Position numbers and translations under genes: made by a program. This document shows positions 1-7,975 of a stretch of DNA of 64,000 nucleotides, piece after piece; within the stretch, counting starts at the first letter, position 1; each line of letters starts with the position of its first letter. Source of the stretch: Brachybacterium phenoliresistens (GTDB taxonomy: Bacteria > Actinomycetota > Actinomycetes > Actinomycetales > Dermabacteraceae); the NCBI RefSeq assembly GCF_000576425.1, contig NZ_KK069993.1, forward strand, positions 97,999-161,998, in the 5' to 3' direction. The notes under the pieces were generated by a model. The model did not search any database. It was given only the letters and a program-made list of their open reading frames with translations, and was not told where the DNA came from.

Positions 1-1
1 C

Positions 2-478
<477 letters not shown>

Positions 479-491
479 GGCGGGTGGGGCG

Positions 492-522
492 GACGCCTCT
501 CGGCATCGGGCCGAGAGGTGTC
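492..522 (+). terminator. Rho-independent-like terminator of hppA
   Basis: A 13-base-pair stem (one G-T pair) with a 5-base loop begins 13 bases after the hppA stop codon. The left arm is GACGCCTCTCGGC and the right arm GCCGAGAGGTGTC. No T-run follows, as is common for terminators in high-GC actinobacteria. I see no gene between it and the end of the next gene at 759. Confidence 0.75.
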
Positions 523-758
523 AGCCCGGTACGTCGGGAGACTCCTGCGCGCGCTCTGCATGCTGGTTCTGACGCATTCCCGCATCGTGCACGGCACGGA
601 GTAGGCGACTGCCGGTGGTCGTCATACCTCGACAGAATGCGCGGGTTGAGATGTCTCCGAGTGTCGGTGGAAAGCGGCACGTACGCTCTACCTGTCCATT
701 CGTAGCGCCCGGGCCGGAGCGCGGGTTCAAGGCTGTTGACGGGCAGTTCGCGAGCCGA

Positions 759-2387
759 CTATCCCCGCACCCCACTCTCCGCCGCCGCCTCGCGCCACGA
801 CCCGAGACGCTTGATCACTGTGGCGAGCGAGGGCCGAGCGCACTCGCGCGCCCACCGGGCGTACGCCTCGGATCCGCCGCCAGGCTGTGCGGCGCGGAAC
901 TCCCGCACGGCCTCGCGGCAGTGCGCGTCGGTCCACTCGGGCTTCGCCCCACCGGCGATCCCGCCGGCCTCGCGGACCAGGGCGCCCCAGGTCAGGCCGC
1001 TGCGGCGCAGGAGCGTCTGCACGGTGGGCCGGTGCCGGGCGCTCGCCCAGGTGCGGTAGGCGGCCATGGTGAGGTTGTCGCCGAGGCCCGCCATCGCATC
1101 GCGCAGGTGCTGGGCGGGCGAGGGCTCGGGCGCCGCCGTGTTCCAGTCCCGCGGCGCGGTGACGCGGGCGCGCCACGCCTCGTTGAACTCCTCCCCCAGG
1201 TCCAGGGGCTCGCCGCGCAGCACGGCGAGGGTGATCTCCGCGATCTCGGACCAGCGGTACGGCAGGCGCTGGCGGACCAGGGCGAGGGACGGCGCGCCGT
1301 CGTGCCGCTGCAGCCAGGCGTCGACCTTGGTGTTGGAGGTGCCGCCATCCGGAGCGGCGACCGCGGCGATCACCGCGGCCCACAGGTCGTCGTCGCTCAG
1401 GGCGGAGCGGGGCCGGCCGCGCTCGGCGGTGAGCCCCGCAGCGCGCAGGGCCTCGTTCCAGGTGCCGAAGCGGATGGCGGCGGTCTGGTTCCCGGGCACG
1501 CCGTGCTGCTTCGCCCAGGCAGAGAAGCCGCTGGCGGTGCTCTTCCCGGTCTCCCGGTGGTAGGCGCGCAGGTCCTCGAGGATCTGCTCGTCGCTGCGCC
1601 GCGCCACGGAGGCGGGGCGGACCTTCGGGGCGAGGTGGTTATTGCGCCGGGCGCCCAGCAGGTCCCGCACCTGCTCCTCGGTCATGCCGAGGGTGCGCGC
1701 CCCGCTCTCCAAGGTGTCGCCGGGGCTGGTCAGGGACCAGGCCCGCACGGCCTCGCGGTGCTCCTGCTCCCGCGCCTCGCGCAGGCCGCGCAGGGTGCGG
1801 GAGATGTCCTTCGTGCTCCACGGCGTGTGCTTCGTGATGATCTGGCGGATCCGCTCGCGGGTCACTCCGAAGCGGTCCCCCAGCTCCTGCAGGGTCGCGC
1901 CCATCGCGTAGCAGCGCACGCAGGTGCGAGCACGCTCATCCTCGAGCGCGGTGCCGTACAGGGCGGAGTCCAGGTAGCCCGGCCGATCGGCCTCGGGCCC
2001 CTCCCCCGCAGCGAGGGCCATGTCCTGCTCCGGGGAGCGGACCAGGCGGGTGATGTTCGCGTGCGGGATCCCGAAGGCGCCCTCCGCCGCCTGCCAGCCG
2101 TCGTCGGCGGTGCGCGCGGCCCAGGCCCGCAGCCGGCCGCGGAGTGCGACGCGGACGCTCGCCGCTCCGCCCGGGATCGCGGCATCGAGCGCCGCCTCGA
2201 CCTGGGCGGGCGTGACGCCGAAGAATTCGGCGATCTCCCCGGTGGTGTAGCCCTGCTGGGCGAGGTCGACGGCGGCGTCGACGTCGAGAGCCGTGGCGCC
2301 TGCGGTCGCGTCGATGAGTTTGTGGTGCAGGGCGTCCTCGTCCTGCCGCCGGCCGATGCTGCGCCGGCCGATGTCGGTGATCGTCAT
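759..2387 (-). CDS. DNA-binding protein with HTH, sigma-4-like region and homing-endonuclease-associated repeats
   Basis: A 542-residue protein with no catalytic motif that I recognise. An N-terminal helix-turn-helix (about 40-70, YTTGEIAEFFGVTPAQVEAAL) is followed near 185 by DRFGVTRERIRQI, which is like the promoter -35 recognition part of sigma-70 region 4. From about 265 to the end there are several diverged copies of a module ending in FGTWNEALRAAGL, LTWGALVREAGG or LGSWREAAAESG. These match the homing-endonuclease-associated repeat (HNH_repeat type), known to bind DNA. I see no HNH or LAGLIDADG nuclease. The start at 2387 is chosen because GGGAAGG lies about 9 bases upstream; the open frame continues further up but covers this site. 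It stands alone, and its target is unknown. Confidence 0.7.
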   Translation of the reverse strand: MTITDIGRRSIGRRQDEDALHHKLIDATAGATALDVDAAVDLAQQGYTTGEIAEFFGVTPAQVEAALDAAIPGGAASVRVALRGRLRAWAARTADDGWQAAEGAFGIPHANITRLVRSPEQDMALAAGEGPEADRPGYLDSALYGTALEDERARTCVRCYAMGATLQELGDRFGVTRERIRQIITKHTPWSTKDISRTLRGLREAREQEHREAVRAWSLTSPGDTLESGARTLGMTEEQVRDLLGARRNNHLAPKVRPASVARRSDEQILEDLRAYHRETGKSTASGFSAWAKQHGVPGNQTAAIRFGTWNEALRAAGLTAERGRPRSALSDDDLWAAVIAAVAAPDGGTSNTKVDAWLQRHDGAPSLALVRQRLPYRWSEIAEITLAVLRGEPLDLGEEFNEAWRARVTAPRDWNTAAPEPSPAQHLRDAMAGLGDNLTMAAYRTWASARHRPTVQTLLRRSGLTWGALVREAGGIAGGAKPEWTDAHCREAVREFRAAQPGGGSEAYARWARECARPSLATVIKRLGSWREAAAESGVRG

Positions 2388-2485
2388 CGTGCTCGCACCT
2401 TCCCTTCCCCTGATGGATGCGGTACACCGAGTGTGCAAAGGGGGTGGGACAGACGACGCGGCACGGGTCGTTCCACGCGTGGCCC

Positions 2486-3893
2486 TCAGCGCAGGAGCGC
2501 CTCGCGGGCGATCGTCGTCGCCTCCGGGGAGAAGGTCCCGAAGCGATCGCGCCAGTCTCCGGGGCGGCGGCCGATGTTGGTCAGCAGAACCCAGAGCGGC
2601 ATGTCGCGGATCGCCTCCGCCGGGACCGGGCCGTGGTCGACTCTCCACCCGAGCTCCGTCGCCGCGGCCGCGACGGCATCGATGGGCACCTTGGCTCCCG
2701 GCTCGGTGGTCGCGATATAGGCGAGCAGCAGCACTCCGGCGGCGTGGTCGAAGCTTCCGGTCGCGGGCAGCAGCGCCTCGACGACCAGCTCGTGCACCGC
2801 ATCGGCGTGCAGCGCCGCCCGGGCCCGCCGGGAGGGCAGCAGGCTGCCCTTGTACTTGCGCAGGAACCCGAGCCGCTGCAGGGACTCCCGGAACTCCAGC
2901 AGGGGGATGCTCTGCAGCTCGCGATTGTTCGCGCCGAGCCAGCCCTCAATAGCGGGCACCACGGCGCAGGCCGCCTCGACCGCGGCGGGGCGCATGTATC
3001 CGGCGCCGGTGAGCGGGATGCCGCCCTCGGCATCGGCCTGCTCGAGGAACCAGGTGATTGCCCGCAGGGCATCGGGGCCGGGGGCATCATCGGGCTCCTC
3101 CGCTCCAGGACAAGCTGGGCGGCGCGGATCTGCAGCTCCACTCCCGCGCCGCTGCGCCCCAGGGTCCGCATCGGCTCGACGAGGAGAGCAGGCGGCGTGA
3201 ACTCGGAGGGGTCCCGCAGGATGGGGAGCCCGGTGCGCAGCTGCTCGTCCAGCGCGGCGAGGTCGAAAGCCGCGGGATCCTCGAGCAGCTCGCCGAGGCC
3301 CTGCGCGTCGCGCACGCCGCCGCAGTCCTCCGGCGGACCGGCACGCCGGCCACCGGTCGCCCGGGCCGGCGGGGCATCTGCCGGGGCGGGCCGCACGGAT
3401 TCGACGACGATCTTCAGATCCCAGCCGTCCCCGTAGTCATAGACGTACTCCAGGCGATCTCCGTGCTCCTGCAGCAGCTCGCCGACCTGCACCTCCCCCA
3501 CGGGATGCCGTCGTCCTCGCCCTCCTCGACATCGAACGGGCACAGGAACAGCTTGGAATCGCCCCCGAAGGGGCTCCCACCCGCGGCGAAGCGCCACAGG
3601 TGGTACCCGGCCCAGCCGTATGCGAGCTGCAGCACCTCGTGGACATCGGCGAGGGTGAGGTCCGAGCGCAGCTCGAGACGCCGCCAGATCGGCGGAGTCG
3701 CGTGGTTCAGATCGACGCGGACCGTGATGACCTGCGGGTCCTCCGGTTCGGGGCGGCGCAGGTCGGGACGGGCGGGCCGGGCCGAAGTCCAGCTCCAGGG
3801 GCCCGCCTGCGCCAGCTCCTCCGGGGTGAGCCCGAGGAGGCGGGCGAGATCGGGCTGTTCGTCGTCGGAGGCGCGAGGCGTGTGGAAATCTTA
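2486..3893 (-). pseudogene. pRiA4b ORF-3-like protein, truncated and frameshifted
   Basis: Reading the three minus-strand frames together gives one protein of about 465 residues of the plasmid pRiA4b ORF-3 family. Frame 1 (about 3893-3505) carries HATPPIWRRLELRSDLTLADVH and the W-Y-HLWRF segment. Frame 2 (about 3505-3107) carries the family hallmark YVYDYGDGWDLKI. Frame 3 (about 3107-2486) carries the C-terminal helical domain. One base is missing within the CCCG at about 3505, and a second shift lies near 3107. The 5' end runs into a TAA at about 3893 with no start codon. Such genes are often IS passengers or horizontally moved; the function is unknown. It is dead unless both shifts are sequencing errors. 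Confidence 0.8.
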
Positions 3894-4097
3894 CGGAGAT
3901 CAGAAAGTGGCCAGTGGTCGGCCGGTCGCCTTTGATCGACGACGAAGTTCGTCCTGTGCTCACCCGGTCCGTTGTCTCGATGGACGACATGTGCGGAGCA
4001 CACAGCACTCCAGATCTTCACTTCACGTCGGACTGCTTCCCTGCCTCACGGGCAAGGCCGCGCGTAACGCCCGTCGCACCCACTGCGGGCCAGCTCG
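3894..4097. other. Gene-free junction, possible relic of an insertion sequence
   Basis: This 204-base stretch has lower GC than its surroundings and lies between the truncated start of the pRiA4b-like pseudogene and the GntR gene. AAAGTGGCCAGTGGTCGG near 3904 recalls the TGGCC-rich ends of IS21-type elements, but I find no transposase and no paired end. Both neighbours look damaged at this junction: the pseudogene lacks its start, and the GntR protein begins unusually close to its DNA-binding domain. Confidence 0.25.
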
Positions 4098-4808
4098 ATG
4101 ACCAAGCAGGTCTACGAGGATCTGCGCCGACAGATCCTCCACGGGGACCTGCCCGACGGCGCGAAGCTGACTTCGGAGCCGGAGAGCTGCGGCACGTACA
4201 ACGTCTCCCGCACCACCGTGCGCGAGGCGTACTCGATGCTCCAGCAGGAAGGGATTGTCGAGGTCCGGCGCGGTTCGGGGCGATACATCGTCCCGGGCGC
4301 CTCGACGATCATGAAAGGTTCCGCGAACCTGATCCGCAGCATGCGTGGCTACCTCAAAGTACGCGGCCACCAGCCGCAAGTCGAGATCCTCGCTGCCGTG
4401 ACGCGGCCGGCGGAGCCGGAAAAGTCCTCGTTCTTCCACCAAGACGGCGACGTCCACGAGGTCCAGCGCGCATATGTCGACGGCAACGACCTGTTGACCT
4501 ACGCGATCAACTTGCTGAACCCCTCCGATGTGCCGGATTGGCAGGCCGTCGACTGGCACACCTCGATGCGCGAGATCGCCGATCGCCACGGCCGCTCGGT
4601 GCGGAACTCGGTGGTCGACGTCTCGGCCGCGAACCTGCCCCCTGAGATCCAGGAGCGGTTCGCCACCGATCCGACGCAGCCCTGGCTGCGCACCTCCGGC
4701 CCCTCGTACGACCAGCGAGGCAGACCTCTGTGGTGGTCCTACGAATACACGCGAGGCGACGTGCGGACCGTCCGCATCGTCAATCGGGAGTCCCTGAACC
4801 CCGAGTGA
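4098..4808 (+). CDS. GntR-family transcriptional regulator (HutC-like, UTRA domain)
   Basis: A 236-residue repressor. Residues 1-70 form the winged helix (TKQVYEDLRRQILHGDLPDG, then VSRTTVREAYSMLQQEGIVE and the wing RRGSGRYI). Residues about 90-230 form the effector-binding UTRA domain, ending with the typical RGDVRTVRI. Regulators of this subfamily sense sugar phosphates or amines. It precedes a mannose-type PTS operon on the same strand and probably controlled it, which is inference. The protein starts right at the first helix with almost no leader, and the recognition stretch SEPESCGTYNVS differs from the usual SEREL form, so the 5' end may have been altered. Confidence 0.88.
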   Translation: MTKQVYEDLRRQILHGDLPDGAKLTSEPESCGTYNVSRTTVREAYSMLQQEGIVEVRRGSGRYIVPGASTIMKGSANLIRSMRGYLKVRGHQPQVEILAAVTRPAEPEKSSFFHQDGDVHEVQRAYVDGNDLLTYAINLLNPSDVPDWQAVDWHTSMREIADRHGRSVRNSVVDVSAANLPPEIQERFATDPTQPWLRTSGPSYDQRGRPLWWSYEYTRGDVRTVRIVNRESLNPE

Positions 4809-4952
4809 CCCGGGGCGCCGACCCGGGGCTGCACAGTGCCGGCCCTGTTCTGAACCACCCTGACATCGGGGCGCCTCGTCGCACCCGAAAACTCTGCGCC
4901 ACCGTCACGCCCTCAACCCTGCCCGAAAACGCCCAGGAGGCGAGGCCCAGCC

Positions 4953-5363
4953 ATGCCCAACATCCTCATCGCCGCCCACGGAGACCCCTCCACCGCCCTC
5001 ATCCGGAGCGCGCGGCTCATCGTCGGCGCCACCGACGGGATTCGCAGCTTCGAGATGACCGCCGGCCTTCACCACGCCGATGCCGAGCAGCAGCTCACCG
5101 AGCTCGTGGTCACCGGACGGGCACAGCAGGAGCGCCTGCTCGTCCTGGTCGACATCCAGGGCGGCAGCCCCTTCAACATCTGTAGCCGACTGCTCATCGC
5201 GCACGGCGATTTCGCCCTCGTCGCCGGCCTGAACTTCCCAATGGTCCTCGAGTCCCTCACCTCGCTCACACCCTCGACCGGAACTCACGTCGTCACTGCG
5301 GGAAAGGACTCGGTCATCGACATCTCCGCCCTCATCCAGAACACGGAGAACAACGATGACTGA
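4953..5363 (+). CDS. PTS system mannose-family EIIA component
   Basis: A 136-residue cytoplasmic phosphocarrier of the mannose/fructose/sorbose PTS class. The phosphorylated histidine is His9 in AAHGD, and DIQGGSPFN (about 65-73) matches the conserved family loop. The length is normal for a free-standing EIIA. The start is preceded by GAGG 7 bases upstream. It overlaps the EIIB start by 8 bases, so the two were translated together. Because EIIB and EIIC downstream are broken, this EIIA probably no longer takes part in transport. Confidence 0.88.
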   Translation: MPNILIAAHGDPSTALIRSARLIVGATDGIRSFEMTAGLHHADAEQQLTELVVTGRAQQERLLVLVDIQGGSPFNICSRLLIAHGDFALVAGLNFPMVLESLTSLTPSTGTHVVTAGKDSVIDISALIQNTENNDD

Positions 5364-5787
5364 CCACGTCAGAGTCGACGACCGCCTCATCCACGGCCAG
5401 GTGGCGATCGGCTGGACCGCAGTCGTCGGCGCCACCACAATCCTCGTCGTCAACGATGCAGCCCAGTCCGACAAGACCCAGACCATGGCCCTGAATATGG
5501 CCGCCCCGTCCGGCGTCGACCTCTACATCCGAACTGTCGCCGAGTCCGGCGAGATCGTCCGGAAGTTCGCGACGGCCCAGAAGTCCTGTGTCATGGTCCT
5601 ACTGGAGACCGTGGCCGTTGCCGGCGCCCTCATCGAGACCAGCGGCGAGGTCATCACCCGTCTGAACATCGGCGGCCAGCGCGCCGGTGAGGGACGGATC
5701 AAGCTCACCGACCATACCGCGGTCACCATCGAGGAGCTCGACCAGTTGGAGGCGCTGCATGCGCGGGGCGTCGAGATCGACTGGCGT
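5356..5787 (+). pseudogene. PTS mannose-family EIIB component, C-terminally truncated
   Basis: The start MTDHVRVDDRLIHGQV is the perfect EIIB signature, with His13 as phosphorylation site. Similarity runs to GVEIDW (about residue 144), after which the family would continue for roughly 20 more residues. Instead the frame enters sequence that, in the next frame, encodes the middle of EIIC. The open frame itself runs on to 6225 with unrelated residues. This is best explained by a deletion that removed the end of EIIB and the start of EIIC. Confidence 0.8.
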
Positions 5788-6061
5788 CATCGGCACCACC
5801 CTCGCCATCCTCTCCGGGGAGGGCGTGGGCGTGGCCCTCGCGATCGCCATGCTCGTTGCCGTGCTCGCCCAGTCCCTCGGCGTCCTGGGGCAGATCATCA
5901 ACCTGCACTTCGACAATCGCGCGGACCATTTCGCACCGCGCGGGGACTTACGCGGCGTCACGCTCATGATGTGGATCCCTCCGATCCTGTTCTTCCTCTC
6001 CACCTTCATCCCTGCGTTCCTCGCGGCCCTGCTGGCACGGGCCGTATCGAAGGATCCATGA
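5788..6061 (+). pseudogene. PTS mannose-family EIIC component, internal fragment
   Basis: About 90 residues of the membrane permease survive, beginning with VIGTTLAILSGEGVGVALAI. They include the AQSLG segment, the HFDNRADHFAPRGDLRG cytoplasmic loop, and two or three membrane helices. About 85 residues at the front and the last third (up to 90 residues) of a normal 260-residue EIIC are missing. The frame closes at 6061 in an ATGA overlap with an ATG that has AAGGA in front. That ATG opens only 55 codons with no likeness to EIID, so the EIID gene appears lost as well. Confidence 0.75.
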
Positions 6062-6099
6062 ACGCCACCCCCAGCTCTCCGCCAAGCGATCAAAGTGAA

Positions 6100-7821
6100 C
6101 TACCGCGACCTCGCATTGTGGGCCGGCTTCAAGCATTCAAAAGACCACAGACCCGACCTCGAATCACCTTTTACCTCAAGGCCACCCTTCTTCATGATTC
6201 GGCCGCAGGTCGCGCAGTACATTGAGGCGGCTATAACTTCGACCGCCTCGGCGACCTGCTGCGCTTCCTCCGGGCTTATTGAATCGGCCTCCGGATGATA
6301 GTGAGCCCCAAACAAGTTTCTTCTTTGTTGAAGGTCGCTGAGTCGACCTGCCGCGTCGCGAACTCTTTCGTCTGAGTTGGCCCGCAGAACATCGACAACG
6401 GGCACCAGCAGATCGCCTATGGTGTACTTATCATCAACGGCGCGACTTACCCTGCACCGGAAGATCATCGACAAATGCTCAAGAATCGCCTCAAGGACGC
6501 GCCCTGCAGTGGCCACCATCAGCACCGGACTACCGTGGTGCTCCTTAACGAACTGTAAATCGCTCAACATTCCTGGATTCAATGTCTTCGCGTGTGGCGT
6601 CACCGCCCCCGGTTCTCGACGCAATTCCAGCAAGTGTGGCTTGACGCCGAGTTCTGCAGAAAGCGACTTGACCAAAATTTCGGACCATAAACGGTCATGC
6701 ATCGTTATTATCAGCTGCCAATCAGGCAGATCCCGAACGATAGCATGCATCGCGCCCTGACGCAATGGTGCATCTACTGATTGAAAAACATCATCAAGTA
6801 TAACCACCTTCGCTTGGCCCAGATTTGCCGAAGCGGTATGCACCTTCACCAGGATGAGCAACGCCAGCAGATCGAGATACGCTTCACTCAGCACGCCATC
6901 AGGACTGACTTTCGTTCCATTCGACAACTCAAGCATGGCACGCAAGCCCGACTTGCCGACTATTTCAAGTTCAACTTTTTCAATCCAAGGAATGTTTGCA
7001 ATTTCTCGGAACTGAGACGCAATCCCGTTCCCGGCAGGCTCGATGACCGACCGCAGTTTCTCGTAATCAATCTCCGGCTTTTCTTCAATTTGCTTCGCCA
7101 GGGAGCGGCCTTCGATTATTCGGAGAAACGAGTATTCGAAGTCTCGCCATATATCTTCAAGTTCGAACCGTTCTTTCTGCGACATGCGGACGCTTGCGGC
7201 CCTCTGAAATAGATCAGTCCGCAACGATTCAAGAGTCTTCACCGTTCGGGGTTCACGCACGGCTTTTAATTGAAGTTTCCGCCTTGCAAGGTTTCTGAGG
7301 TCCTGCAGGTCCCGTTTTCCAAACTTCACATATTCGCAATAGGAATCCAAAATCTGCTGCTCGCTCGGCGTGCGCCATCCGGCAACATTCGGCTTGAAGT
7401 AGTCCCAGAATACTTCAAGGCGATACTTTTCTGGCGCACCCCAAAATGTTTCAACAGATTTACGCCGGATGATTAGCGGAGCAATCGAGAATGCGTCATG
7501 CGGCTGTCGGTTTTTTGCTCCTTTTCCTCGCGCCAAAACCTCTCCGTTCGAGAGCTCTACAGTCACGGCGGGGGCGCGATTGGTTACCAAGTTCGCGAGC
7601 TCACGACGATCTTTCTCGCCGCCGATATATCTACGGCTCACCGACCCTCGTACACCGAACTCAATCGCTTCGCAGATACTGGACTTTCCGCTGCCATTCG
7701 ATCCGAGTATGAGAAGTGGTGGCGTAAGAGATCCCGGCGGCGGCGGCGCTTCCGGAAAGTCAATGGTGAATGGGCCTTGAATGCCGCGGAAGCACTGAAT
7801 AGATACCGATCTAACATACAT
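6100..7821 (-). CDS. AAA ATPase of the SMC/RecF-like class, putative defence protein
   Basis: A 573-residue ATP-binding protein. Walker A is GSNGSGKSS at 40-48, behind the RecF-type opening (SVSIQCFRGIQGPFTIDF). Walker B is VVILDDVFQSVD near 335, and the signature-like segment LSEAYLDLLALLIL comes just before it. The middle (about 150-260) is helical. The C-terminus has a small cysteine cluster (YCATCGRIM and later FEC) that could bind zinc. I find no TOPRIM or HNH nuclease. The start at 7821 is fixed by AGGAGG 9 bases upstream, inside the longer open frame. GC content is clearly lower than in the neighbours, which suggests recent transfer. It sits just after the broken PTS genes at the island edge. 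Function is unproven; similar lone ATPases are frequent in defence islands. Confidence 0.8.
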   Translation of the reverse strand: MYVRSVSIQCFRGIQGPFTIDFPEAPPPPGSLTPPLLILGSNGSGKSSICEAIEFGVRGSVSRRYIGGEKDRRELANLVTNRAPAVTVELSNGEVLARGKGAKNRQPHDAFSIAPLIIRRKSVETFWGAPEKYRLEVFWDYFKPNVAGWRTPSEQQILDSYCEYVKFGKRDLQDLRNLARRKLQLKAVREPRTVKTLESLRTDLFQRAASVRMSQKERFELEDIWRDFEYSFLRIIEGRSLAKQIEEKPEIDYEKLRSVIEPAGNGIASQFREIANIPWIEKVELEIVGKSGLRAMLELSNGTKVSPDGVLSEAYLDLLALLILVKVHTASANLGQAKVVILDDVFQSVDAPLRQGAMHAIVRDLPDWQLIITMHDRLWSEILVKSLSAELGVKPHLLELRREPGAVTPHAKTLNPGMLSDLQFVKEHHGSPVLMVATAGRVLEAILEHLSMIFRCRVSRAVDDKYTIGDLLVPVVDVLRANSDERVRDAAGRLSDLQQRRNLFGAHYHPEADSISPEEAQQVAEAVEVIAASMYCATCGRIMKKGGLEVKGDSRSGLWSFECLKPAHNARSR

Positions 7822-7975
7822 TAGACTTGCCTCCTGGGCTTGAAGTCCTCCCCCACTCAACGTCTTAGCGGGGTTACGTATATATTCGAGAGCATTGTGT
7901 GGATCTGGATGGATTCTTTGCCCCCAGGATCAACACATCAGTCACTCTGGGGACAATAGTTGATAGCATATTGAC

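Noticed and set aside
615..2720. A 701-codon plus-strand frame
   Set aside because: Antisense to the repeat protein at 759-2387, with no ribosome site and biased composition. It is a shadow.
5788..6225. EIIB with a long C-terminal extension
   Set aside because: The residues after GVEIDW (HRHHPRHPLRGG and on) are not protein-like, while the next frame gives clear EIIC sequence at the same place.
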